A stretch of 59,205 bases of DNA, taken from contig JABJKH010000069.1 of assembly GCA_018660465.1 (NCBI GenBank), forward strand, positions 1-59,205. Direction: 5' to 3'. This stretch comes from Rhodospirillaceae bacterium (lineage in GTDB: Bacteria > Pseudomonadota > Alphaproteobacteria > Rhodospirillales > JABJKH01). Every line of letters begins with the position of its first letter. The first letter of the stretch is position 1. The notes beneath the pieces were generated by a model. That model made no database searches. It was given only the letters and a program-made list of their open reading frames with translations, and was not told the DNA's origin. Positions 33,354-45,100 of this stretch are shown one piece after another. Made by a program: the position numbers and the translations under genes.

Positions 33354-34352
33354 ATGTCCGAAACGTTTAAGGCTCTGATGTTGCAAGAGGCCGATAAAAA
33401 GGTCACGTCAGCGCTTGAAGAGGTAAAAGTTTCTGATCTGCCAGCAGGCGATGTCACCGTTGATGTTGACTATTCGACCTTGAATTATAAGGACGGCATG
33501 ATCCTGAAAGGCATTGGACGTTTGGTGCGGAACTATCCGCATATCCCTGGAATTGATTTTGTTGGCACGGTGGCAAATTCAGACTCGGGTGATTATGCAC
33601 CTGGCGACAAGGTGATCCTGACCGGTTGGCGGGTCGGTGAGATTCATTGGGGCGGCTTTGCCACGAAGGCCCGGGTTAAATCGGATTGGCTGGTTCCCTT
33701 ACCAGACGGGTTGAACACCAAGCAGGCCATGGCCGTCGGTACGGCGGGATTGACATCGATGCTCGCGGTTTTGGCGCTAGAGGAACATGGACTGTCGCCG
33801 GATCAAGATGGTGAAGTCTTAGTCACCGGGGCCGCTGGCGGACTTGGTAGCGTTGCTGTGGCTATTCTCGCGAAGCTCGGATACCGGGTTGCCGCGTCCA
33901 CAGGACGGGCGGAAACCCACGATTATCTCAAAGATTTAGGCGCAACGACAATTATTGAGCGGACTGAACTCTCGGAACTTCCAGACCGGCCCTTGCTGTC
34001 AGAGCGTTGGGCCGGGTGTGTGGATGCGGTTGGTAGTGCGACATTGACTCATGTATTGGCTGAAATGGCGCAAGGCGGGTCGGTGGCTTCTTGTGGATTG
34101 GCTGGCGGGGCGGAACTTGGCGGCACGGTACTGCCGTTTTTGCTGCGGGGCGTTAACCTGTTGGGGATTGATTCCAACCTGTGCCCGTTCACGCGCCGTA
34201 AACAAGCCTGGGACCGACTGGTCTCTGATCTGGACTTAGACCGGTTGGACGCGATGACGAAGGTTGTTTCTCTGGCTGATTTACCAGAACTGGCCGACAA
34301 GATATTGGCCGGGCGAATCCAGGGGCGCGTGGTCGTAGATGTTGCCTTATAA
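33354..34352 (+). CDS. acuI: Acrylyl-CoA reductase (NADPH), AcuI/YhdH type
   Basis: The 332-residue zinc-free MDR protein matches AcuI throughout: VDYSTLNYKDGMILKG, PHIPGIDFVGTV, VILTGWRVGEIHWGGFATKARV, AVGTAGLTSMLAVLALE, VTGAAGGLGSVAVAIL and LLRGVNLLGIDS. AcuI reduces toxic acryloyl-CoA to propionyl-CoA, in particular during DMSP breakdown in marine bacteria; YhdH homologues occur elsewhere too. GGGAG stands 8 bases before the ATG. It is divergent from the Nfu operon across about 135 bases. Confidence 0.9.
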   Translation: MSETFKALMLQEADKKVTSALEEVKVSDLPAGDVTVDVDYSTLNYKDGMILKGIGRLVRNYPHIPGIDFVGTVANSDSGDYAPGDKVILTGWRVGEIHWGGFATKARVKSDWLVPLPDGLNTKQAMAVGTAGLTSMLAVLALEEHGLSPDQDGEVLVTGAAGGLGSVAVAILAKLGYRVAASTGRAETHDYLKDLGATTIIERTELSELPDRPLLSERWAGCVDAVGSATLTHVLAEMAQGGSVASCGLAGGAELGGTVLPFLLRGVNLLGIDSNLCPFTRRKQAWDRLVSDLDLDRLDAMTKVVSLADLPELADKILAGRIQGRVVVDVAL

Positions 34353-34575
34353 CGCCACGAATCGTAATATTTATAGCACAGTATTAAAAATAATATGAGT
34401 GAAATAAAACCCCGAAACTTAGGCGATATATGATATTATGGGTTCGTAACGCTTGAGAACGTTGATTAACGGACATTTTAACGGGTTGAGTTATTATTAA
34501 TTTATAGATTCATGTAGGTAAGATTTTGAAGGCCGCAAAATTTCGAGTTTTCATTTGAACTTTTCGTGCTATACG

Positions 34576-35934
34576 ATGCTAGACGTGAATAAAGGGACTA
34601 AGTCCTTGTCTGGATTTGATATTACGTGTTCGTGGAGGCGTCTATTTATCGCTACCGCGGTTTTGCTTGTCGTTGGCGTGTCCGCTGGAAATGCTAACGC
34701 GGAGTCGCTCGGCGATTTATTGCCGGGTGTCGTCAAGAACGATGATGTTGTAAAGGCAGCACAGGCGGAGTTCGCAGCCAAGAAACAAGAAGAAAAAGTC
34801 GTCTTTGGTCAGTGGTATCCGACCTTGGCTGTTACTGCCAATTATGGTCACGAAAAACAGAAGCCGGAAACCGCTGACGATACCACCCTCGTCACCCGTG
34901 ACGTGAATTTGTCCGTAACCCAGTTGATTTGGGATTTTGGCAACGTCAACAGCCAAGTCCGGGAAAAGCGGATGGAGGCTGCAGAGGTCGCGGCGCGGCT
35001 TAAAGATGCCCGCCAAACGATTATGCGCGATGTGATCTTGGCCTACATCAATGTCCTGAGATTTGATCAAACAATTCAGATTGCCGAACGCGCGATTGAA
35101 ATCATCGTTGAGCAGGGCCGGCTTGAGGAAAGTCGGCTAAAAATTGGTGCCGGCACATCAACGGATGTATTGAAGGCAAAATCAAAGCTGGCATCGCAAG
35201 AAGACCTTCGGGTTTCGTTGCTGAAACAATTACGGACCGCGAAGAACGCCTACCGCGAAACCACGAAAAGTAAGCCGCCAGCGGTCAAGAACATGGTGCG
35301 TCCGAGATTACCGTTGGACCTCATGCCGGGTTCAGTTGAAGAAGCCATTAAGCTCGCGATGCGGGATAACCCGTTGCTTCTATCGGGGCGGATCACAAGC
35401 TTTATTAACCGACAAAAAGTCAGCACGGCGCGGGCGGCTGGGTTCTTCCCCAAGGTCGAAGGTGTGGTGGAGGACAAGTATAAAGAAGATTTTGGCGGCG
35501 CAATTGGCAAGGAGCGTGAGCTTCTGACCAAGTTGCAGATGTCCTACAGCTTTAATCTGGGCGGAACGGCGATTAATACTCTGCGCCAAAACAAGGAAAC
35601 AGCTAAGCAGTGGCTGTCTACGTATACAGAAGCCCGCAATCGGACCGAAGAATTGGTTCGCAATGCCTGGGATAAGCTCCGTACGTCGCAAGAGCGGGTT
35701 AAGATTTTGACCGACGGCTTGGCCATTCACAGCAAATCCTTGGAATTGGTTCGCAAAGACCGGAAAAAAGGAAAATCGACGGTTTTGGAAGTCCTGGACG
35801 CAATTGCGCAGCTGACTGTGGCGGAAGGTAGTTTGGCGTTTGAAGAAGCCGAAGTTTTGGGTGCTGCTTATGAATTGCTGTACGCTATGGGTCGGCTAAA
35901 TTTAGCGGTTGTTGGCGGCGTTCCCCTGAAATAA
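34576..35934 (+). CDS. TolC-family outer membrane channel of a type I secretion system
   Basis: The roughly 452-residue protein has a signal peptide (LFIATAVLLVVGVSAGNANA), then the paired TolC domain repeats. Each half has a beta-strand region (WYPTLAVTANYGHEKQ; FFPKVEGVVEDKYKEDFGG) between long alpha-helical stretches, with QLIWDFGNVNSQVREKR and the partner SYSFNLGGTAINTLRQNKE. Neither the ATG at 34576 nor the TTG at 34555 has a good ribosome site; the longer version adds seven residues. It stands directly upstream of the giant RTX gene and should be its outer-membrane export channel. Confidence 0.88.
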   Translation: MLDVNKGTKSLSGFDITCSWRRLFIATAVLLVVGVSAGNANAESLGDLLPGVVKNDDVVKAAQAEFAAKKQEEKVVFGQWYPTLAVTANYGHEKQKPETADDTTLVTRDVNLSVTQLIWDFGNVNSQVREKRMEAAEVAARLKDARQTIMRDVILAYINVLRFDQTIQIAERAIEIIVEQGRLEESRLKIGAGTSTDVLKAKSKLASQEDLRVSLLKQLRTAKNAYRETTKSKPPAVKNMVRPRLPLDLMPGSVEEAIKLAMRDNPLLLSGRITSFINRQKVSTARAAGFFPKVEGVVEDKYKEDFGGAIGKERELLTKLQMSYSFNLGGTAINTLRQNKETAKQWLSTYTEARNRTEELVRNAWDKLRTSQERVKILTDGLAIHSKSLELVRKDRKKGKSTVLEVLDAIAQLTVAEGSLAFEEAEVLGAAYELLYAMGRLNLAVVGGVPLK

Positions 35935-35979
35935 CGCGGGGAGTATGCGTCGGGGCATTGAGAGGTTTTTTACCGATAG

Positions 35980-36008
35980 TTGCCGTGCTTAACAGTTTGG
36001 TATAGAAT
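35980..36008 (+). promoter_or_regulatory. Candidate sigma-70 promoter for the giant RTX gene
   Basis: TTGCCG (35980-35985), 17 bases, then TAGAAT (36003-36008; five of six match TATAAT). It lies about 160 bases before the RTX start codon, inside the 232-base gap after the TolC gene. Confidence 0.35.
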
Positions 36009-36166
36009 TGTATTTATAAGGATGGATAAAGGCGCTGACTTAAATAAGCGCATAAAAATAATGACCATCTTGAAATATCGAAATATGGGTGTGTATCGAG
36101 TTTGGAGGGAGCCTGAAGCGGCGTGCCAAGTGCGTTGTGGCGCGCGCAATTTGATTGAGTATTGTT

Positions 36167-39100
36167 ATGGAATTTGATGATCTAAATGCCAAGAATGGCA
36201 TCTCTTCCGAGGCCCAAAGCGGCAATTCTTCGGAAGGAAGTGAAGATTTAGGTCCGACTCAACTGGCCCCTGCACAGTTGGCCCAAGCCGCTGAACCTAT
36301 CGGCAAGGTCGAAGAGCTTTCGGGCGCCGTCACGGCGACTCGTGCAGATGGCAGCCAAGACACCCTGTCCAAGGGTGATTCCATTTACCAAGGCGATAAG
36401 ATCGAAACCGGCGACGGTGCTGCCGTCGGCTTGGTGTTTGTTGACGATACGACTTTTGCCTTGGGCGAAGGCGGTTCCATGGTTATGGACGAAATGGTCT
36501 ATGACCCGGCGACCAAGGAAGGCAAGTTCTCCGCCAGTGTTGCCGAAGGCGTGTTCTCTTTCGTCAGTGGCCAGATTTCCAAATCCGCCGTCGATGCGAT
36601 GAGCATCGAAACGCCGGTGGTTGCCATCGGTATTCGCGGTACGACCGGTGCCGGTCGGGCGGGGCCCGAAGGCTCGCCTAACACTGTCAGTCTGTTGCCG
36701 GATGCCAGTGGCAACACCGGTGAAATGACCATCGGCAACCAGGGCGGTGGGCCTCCTGTCGTTCTATCCACCCCAGGTGCGACATCGTCGACAACAAGTG
36801 CGTTCGCCGCCATGCCGCCGCCAACTGTTCTAAGTCCGGCTCAAATTAACCAACAATACGGCGCGGCCCTGAATTCCATGCCGCCCCCACCCGTTCCCGC
36901 CGCGACCCAACAGAACCAAGGCCCTGCGGCAGGTGAAGGTGAAGGCGAAGCTGCTGCCGAAGGTGAGGGTGAAGGTGAAGGCGAGGGTGAAGCCGCCGCC
37001 GAAGGTGCCGCCGGAGAGGGTGAAGGCGAAGGTGAAGCTGAAGCAGAGGCTGAGGCCGAAGGAGAGGGTGAAGGCGAGGCAGGTGGCGAAGGGGGCGAAG
37101 CTGGCGCGGAAGGTGAAGGCGAGGCCGCTGCCGAAGGTGCCGCCGCCGATGAAGGCGAAGCTGCTGCCGAAGGCGCTGCGGGTGAAGGTGAGGCCGCTGC
37201 CGAGGGCGAGGGCGAAGGCGAAGCTGCTGCTGAAGGTGCGGAAGGCGAAGGTGAAGCCGGTGTTGAGGCGGGTGCTGAAGGAGCAGAAGCCGCCGTCGAG
37301 GGCGGTGATGGCACTGCTGAAGGTGGTGAAACCGGTGACGGTGGTGAAACCGGAGCCGAGGGTGGTGAAACTGGTGACGGTGGTGAAACTGGTGACGGTG
37401 GCGAAACTGGTGGCGGCGATGGCGGCGATGGTGGCGACGGTGATGCTGGTGGCGATGGCGGCGATGGCGGCGATGGCGGCGATGGCGGTACCGGGACTGC
37501 TGGTACGGGTGGCGATGAGCCCCCTCCTCCCGGCGGGCCTCCTCCGCAAGGCCCAATTGATTTTGGTGGTGGTGGTGATTTAGGCGGTGGCGGCGGTCTG
37601 AGTGGTAGCGTTGATGGTTCCGGCGACTCCTTCGATGAACCGCCATCGGATGCCCCGGAAGCACCCCCACCCAGTGACGACCCGCCCCCTCAGGAGGCGC
37701 CGCCGCCAGACGAAATTATTGATTTTATACCGCCGGATGAAGAACCGGCTCCGGTTTCTGTTGCGGTTAGCGCTGCGTCCAGTAAGGAAGGACTCGCTAG
37801 CCAAATTACTTCTGGTTTTGGGGCTGACATCGCAGTTTCGTCAATTGAAAATTTTGTAGGCGACTTATCGGGGACATCAGCGGGTCTGTTTGATAGCATT
37901 AATTTTGGCTTTTCCGGCGGTGAGAATTATAGCCTCAGTTCTGGGATTGTATTGACGTCCGGCTCGCTGCCGACCACGACAACGCCGAATACGTTGCAAT
38001 CAGGTACGGCCAGTGGCGCGGGTGCAGGAAATTCAATTTCCAGTGGCACGCCGTCCATTGATAGTATCCTCGGTGTAACGACGACGGATGCATCAGTATT
38101 GGCCTTTACTTTTACGGCAGGTGCCGGGGTTAACGGCCTATTATTTGACTGGATGTTTGCGACTGATGAATTTCCGACCGAATCCGTATCCGATATTGCA
38201 GGAATTATTATCGACGGTGTAAACGTTCTGAAATTCAATGATGGGTCGAATGTAAAATTTGAGAACGGTCTGTTCAGCGCTGTAGAAAATTCTGAGTTCT
38301 TTACCAACACTGCTGGAACAGGCTTGGCGACCCCCTTTAACGGTATTGTAGCGCCAGAGTTGGCGGCCGCATTGTTTACCGAAGGAACACCAGACGTCAC
38401 CACTCACACCATTGAATTTGTGGTTTCTGATACCAGCGATACTGTCTTAGATAGCGCGCTCTATTTTGCCTCGCGCGCGGTTACATTTGCTGATGGCAAT
38501 GAAACCGAATTTGACGACAACTTGGCAGGTGGATCGGGTGCCGACACGCTTACTGGTTTGGGCGGAAGCGATTTACTTATTGGTGGTGCTGGTACAGATA
38601 ACCTTTCTGGCGGTGACGATGATGACACACTGCTTGGTGGTGCGGATAACGACGTGCTGAGTGGCGGCGCTGGTGCTGACGAATTAAATGGCGGTGCGGG
38701 TGATGACCAGTTAACCGGAGACGGCGGTTTTGACAAGTTCATCGTATCGCAGGGCAACGACACCATATTCACAGACGGGCTTGACACCTTGGTCATCGAT
38801 AAGGGCTTTGAACTCAGAAACGCGGTGCTGAGTGGTAATGACTTGATCATTACGGTCGAGGACCAGACAGACACAGTGTCCCAGATCACGGTTGATGACC
38901 ACGTTAATATATCAGGCAATAAAGTTGCCTTTGACTTTGACGGACAGCGTCCTGGTTTGGAATCCTTGGACCTCTCCAACACCTTGGGCGATGGCTCAAC
39001 ATCGGCGAACACTCTCTTTATCGGCTCCAATAGCGGTGAGACGTTAACCGGTGGCGCAGGCGATGATATTCTGATCGCCAATGGTGGTAATGATGAGCTT

Positions 39101-42100
39101 ATTGGTGGTGCTGGCGACGATATCTTATTCGGTGGCCTTGGGGATGACGTTATTGATGGCGGTGCCGGGACAGATGATACGGTCGTATTTTTCAACGCCA
39201 CTGCGGGTCTGACTGTTAATCTAAATCTCACAACGAACACGACGTTTGGGGCGACCGGTGCAGATGACATTTCCAACGTTGAGAATGTATTTGGTTCCGA
39301 CTTCAACGATACATTATTCGGTGACGCGAACGACAACTTGATCCAGGGTGAAGAAGGTGCCGATGTCATTGCTGGCGGTGCGGGTGCCGATGAATTATTT
39401 GGCGGCAGTGGTAACGACACGATAACCGGTGGCTTGGGCATCGACCTCGTTGTTGGCGGTGCAGGTGACGATACGTTCTTGATTACCAGCGGAAATGATC
39501 TTTTGACTGGCGGGACGTTCATCGGTGAGGCTGGCGACGATACGCTTTCAACGAACCAAACGTCCCTGGATTTGACAGCGCCCAACCTTGAGATCAATAC
39601 CATTGAAACAATAAAAAGTACGAACGCTGGCGCAGCTACGTTCGTACTTGATCAGGGAGTATTCACCGATCTCCAGTTCGCCAATGCGGCGATTACGCTG
39701 CAAAGTACGGGAACAGGTGGTTCGATCCAGTTGAATGGCGCAGGCACCTTTGATTTTGCCGCGTTGACGGGGGTCACTTTAACCAACTTACCCAATATCG
39801 TTGCAGGCGATGTCAATGGTGCGGGGGTCGCTGATTCAAACGTCTTGTTGCAGCAAACACTGACGGGAAGTGACACGGTTGATTTGGGCGGCGGCACGGA
39901 TAGCTTGACCCTGGGCACAGGCGCGAACGTCGCAAATGTAATCAACGTCGAAAACATCGCCGGTAATTCGGGCACCGATACGGTTAACCTGGGCGACAAC
40001 AACAACACGACTTCTATTGCCAACGTTGAAACGCTGAACGCTGGGGCCGGTGACGATGTCGTGACCTCGACAACGACGATTGTGGGCGGCGCGGTAGAGT
40101 TGAAGGCCGGTAACGATACGCTGAACCTGGCCGACGGCGGCAATATTGCGTCTGTGAACAATGGGGAGACCATTGTCGGGGGCTCAGGCAATGACGTGAT
40201 TTCCTCGACGACCAGTCTGTTCACGGCGGGTGAAAGCGTTGACCTCGGGGGCGGGACTGGTGATTCGCTAACTTTGGCAGTGGGAACGAACACCCTAGAA
40301 CTGAGCAACACGGAAACCCTGAACGGCAGCGCGTCAGGTGATTCGATTACGCTGACAAATACGCAGTCGGGCACCACAATTGATAGTAAAGCCGGATTCG
40401 ATGTCCTGAACTTGGCCGACGGCGGCAACACCGTGACCGCGCTCAACGTGGAATCAGTCGTTGGTGGCGACGGTAACGACACCCTGACCTTCGGCGCGGC
40501 GATCACGTCGGCTTCGGTTGAAGGTGGCGCAGGCACGGATAGCTTGGCGCTATTTAACGGCGTGAATAGTGTCGCCGTAACGAACGTGGAAAGTGTTGTT
40601 GGCAATCTTGGTGCTGATACGATTTCGATAAACGATTCGAAGGATACGAGCGTAAACGGCAGTGCAGGTGCTGATATAATATCTGGTGGCAGTGGAAATG
40701 ATTTTATTATTGGTGGCGGTGAAGCCGATAACGTAAATGGCGGAGCCGGAGACGATACATTTGCATTTGAATTTAACGTTGGTCTGGTTTCCGGCGATAT
40801 AATCACGGGTGGTATTGGTACGGATACACTAAAGGCCGTGACGACAGGGACCCTAATAACGGCCTTAGATTTTTCGGCAGCTACCCTGTCAGGTGTTGAA
40901 ATTGTAGACTTGAGCCTAGCTTCATCTGCGGGCGTGACATTGACCGTGGATGCAGCTGATGCGGCGAATGTGGAAACGGTAATCGGCGGGTCAGGTAACG
41001 ATACCCTCGTTATCAACGACAGCCTGGATGCGACCGGGAAGAATGTTCTCGGAATTGAGAACGTCACCCTGAATACGGACGTTAATTTGACGATCAACGA
41101 GGCAGGTGTTGAAGATTCCATTAACGTTTATAATGGGCAGACCGGCGGCAATGAGATTATTACCTTCAACTCGGGTAATTTCGACATCACGGGCCAAGCG
41201 TTTAACAACATTGAAAACATCAACCTGACGGAAGCAAGCGCTGTTCAAACGGTGCTGCTGGATAGCAACACGAGTTTTATCACCAGCATCGGCATAAACG
41301 GGACCGATGGTAATGACTTGTTGGTTAGTAACGACGGCATGGATCTTGGTGGTGTAAATGTATCGGGGTTCTCTTCGGTTAGTTTCAATGCTGACAATAC
41401 GGGGCCCGCGACACTGTCAATTGAAGCAACTACGCTTTTTAATGGCGCGATTATTAACGGTGGCACCGGTGGCAACGACACGATTGATCTTGGCGCGGGT
41501 GGCGCGTTCGATTTTACGAGCGATACAATTACCAACGTCGAATTGGTTAGAGGAAGCGCAGCTGACGACACTTTGACTGTGGGAACAGTAGATTCCGGCA
41601 CCTCTTTTGATTTATTGGGCCAAGCGGGTAACGACTCCCTGACCCTGACCAACACCGGCGGTAATACGCTGACGGTAAGCAATGCAGAATCCATCACCGG
41701 CGCCAATGGTAACGATACGATCACATTGGGCGACGGCGGTCAGACGACAGACATTAAAGATATTGAGACCGTCGTTGGCGGATCCGGCGATGATCTCATT
41801 GTGACGCTGGTGTCGAGCACAGGTGGCGGCATTGACGCGCTTGATTCGGTTGATGGCAAAGGTGGCAACGATACCCTGACCCTGGAGGGCGGGACGAACA
41901 CCCTTTCCGTAACGAATGTTGAAAACGTGAACGGCCGTGCGGTAGCCGATACGATCAACCTGACAAATGCGCAATCGGGAACAACGATTGATGGTCAGGC
42001 GGCGACTGATATTCTCAACCTGCAATTTAGTGGCAATACAGTCTCAACTGCCAACATTGAAACCGTAAATGGTAGTGCGGGCGATGACATCATCACCACG

Positions 42101-45100
42101 ATTATCGCAGGCACAGGTGGCGGCATTGAATCCCTTGATGGCGGTGACGGTAACGATACCCTGACCCTAGCCGATGGCGTGAACACGGTCACTGTGACAA
42201 ATACAGAAACTATTAATGGTGGCACAGGCGGCGATGTTGTTACCTCAACAACAAATTTCACGTCTACTGATACAGTTGATTTAGGGGCCGGGACGGACGT
42301 TCTTAATCTCGCGACCGGCAACGATACGTTATTTGTCAAAGATGCTGAAACAATCGCAGATATTGGCGGCACTGATACCATTACTTTGGCCGACGGTGGA
42401 CAAATAACAACCGTTTCAGGGATTGAAACCATTATCGGTGGTACGGGCAATGATGCGGTGACAGCGGGAACCGTATTTACGACGGGAGATAGTGTTGATC
42501 TTAAAGCCGGTGACGGTGATACCTTAAACCTTCTGTCAGGCACCAATACGTTATCTGTGACGAATGTCGAGACCGTAAATGGCGACGCGTCTGTAGGTAC
42601 TCAAATTGTTTTGGAGAACACGCAGTCAGGAACGACTTTCGATTTTGGCACTGACACTACGGATGAAATTGCGCTGGCAAACGGCGGGAACACGGTCACA
42701 ATTATTGATGCCGAAAAAATTGAAGGTGCTACTGGCAACGATATTGTTACGGCGAGCGGTGTTGCCTCTGGTAGCACGATCGATTTGAAGGGCGGCACCG
42801 ATACCTTGATCGTCAGCGGTACGGTTACCGCAACCCTGACCAATATTGAATCAATCACCGGGTCGGAAAATGACGACGCGCTGGGGCTTTTGGCAGGGGG
42901 GAATATTGGCTCGATTGACCTCTTGGGCGGTACCGGTAACGGTGGTAGTGGCAATGACACGATCAACTTGTTATCGGAAGTCGATAATACCATCACGGCG
43001 GTGAATACGGAGAATGTGCTTGGTGGTGCGGGTAATGACGTTGTTACCTTAGGGAATGCGGTTACGTCGGGTTCCTTCGACTTAGAAGAAAACACGGGCG
43101 ACACCCTGAACTTGTTCAGTGGTGGGAATAATACTGTGACGGTCACCAACACGGAAACCATCAACGCTGGTGCAGGTGATGATTCAATCACGTTAGGAAC
43201 CCAGGCCACCAGCGCAGCGTTTGATTTTGGGGCGGGCACGGACAGTTTGACCCTGGCCGACGTCGTGAACTCTGCCACTGTTACGAATATTGAAAGTGTG
43301 ACCGGCGGCACCGCGGACGATACGATTACCCTGACATCTGGGAATGATACGGTCACTGTATCGGGTGTGGATACTCTTGATAGTTTGGCGGGGACCGACA
43401 CTGTAACCCTAAGCGACGGTAATACGACGCAGATAACAGTGACCAATACCGAAACGCTTGTGGGGGGTACGGGGAACGACAATGTTACCTTTGCCGATGT
43501 TATCAGCTCCGCCAACTCAATCGATATGGGTGCCGGGACGGACACAGTTAATCTAGCAAGCAGTGGTAGCAACGTCGCGACGATTTCCAATGCGGAAACT
43601 ATCGTGGTCGCGGTCAGTGGTGGAAGTGATGATGTTATTACTCTGGGCACGACAATAACGTCCGGGAGCGTTGATTTACAGCAAGGCAATGATACCTTGG
43701 TCTTGGCTGACGGCAGCAATACTCTGACTGTCGTCAATACAGAAAGCGTCACCGGTGGTACAGGGGACGATACGATCACGCTCGCCAGCAGTGGTACAAA
43801 TATTGTTACTGTTACAGACGTTGAGACAGTCTCGGGGTCTGGTGGTTTGGATACGGTAACCGTGTTGGGGTCGACGGGCGCGAGGGTCGCCACCGGTAAT
43901 TTGGTCGATACAATAACCGGTGGCAGCGGAAATGATTCGTTAAGTGGCGGCGGCGGTGCCGATGAGGTGGACGGTGGTGCCGGTGATGATATCTTTTTTT
44001 CAAACCTTAATGTTAGCATTGTCGCAGGTGATTCAATTGAAGGTGGGTTGGGTACCGATACCCTAATTGCCAGTACCACCTCGTTGACGGCCTTTGATTT
44101 TTCTAGTGCGGGTTTAACAAACGTTGAAATTGTTGATCTGAGTGGAGGCTCGACCGCAGGTGTGACGTTTACGGCGGGTGCTTCGGTCACGGGCGTGGAC
44201 ACTGTTATCGGTGGTGTAGGTAATGACGTCTTAACTTTAACTTCCGGCACGAACACGATTGAAATCACCAATGTGGAATCTGTGACTGGGGGGAGTGGCA
44301 ATGATGCCATCACCTCGACGACGACGTTCTCAAGTGCTGACACCGTGAATTTGGGTGCAGGAACAGGCGATACCCTCCAACTTGCTGATGGTGGAAACAC
44401 GCTTAATGTGATCGATTCTGACGGTGTTTCCATTACCGGTGGATCAGGGGTCGATACTCTTACCCTCACCACTGCGGGGAGTATTATCAATGCCAGCAAC
44501 GTCGAAACTATTAACGGCAGCGGTGGGACTGATTCTATTACAGTTACTGGTTCAGTTGATGTGACCATCATCGGTGGTGCTATTGCGGATAATATTAGCG
44601 GTGGAGACGGCGACGATACCATTGCGGGCGGTACGGGCTCTGACAGCCTCAGCGGTAACAATGGCAACGACGTCTTCCTGGTCAACACCAGTACAGAAGT
44701 CAACACGGGCGAAACAATTGACGGCGGTGCGGATACGGATACGCTGAAGGCTAACAGTACAGCAGTTACGTCGATTGATTTTACGGGGGTGACGGCAACA
44801 AACGTCGAAGTGGTTGATCTGAGCGGCGGCGCGGTGGCGGGCGTGACGTTGACGATTGATGCGGCGGATGCGGCTGACGTGACGACGGTTATCGGTACGG
44901 TGGGGGCGGACAACGACTCGATAATCATCAACACGGGCGCGAACCTCGACGCGAGAGGTAAAACTCTCACCAACATCGATAATATTACCCTGGGCGACAA
45001 TGTCGAATTGACCATCGATTCGACGACCGTCGACACCAACCTGACCATCCATACCATAACCGGTGGTGCCGGGACCGAGAAAGTTATCGTCACATCGGGC

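Noticed and set aside
36022-36177. Small frame starting ATGGATAAAGGC in the gap before the RTX gene
   Set aside because: No spaced ribosome site, no protein-like pattern, and it overlaps the RTX start. More likely leader sequence.
36846-37670. Minus-strand His/Arg-rich and Ala/Ser/Pro-rich open frames opposite the Gly-Glu linker
   Set aside because: Products are simple complements of the repeat; the sense frame continues the FecR protein without break.
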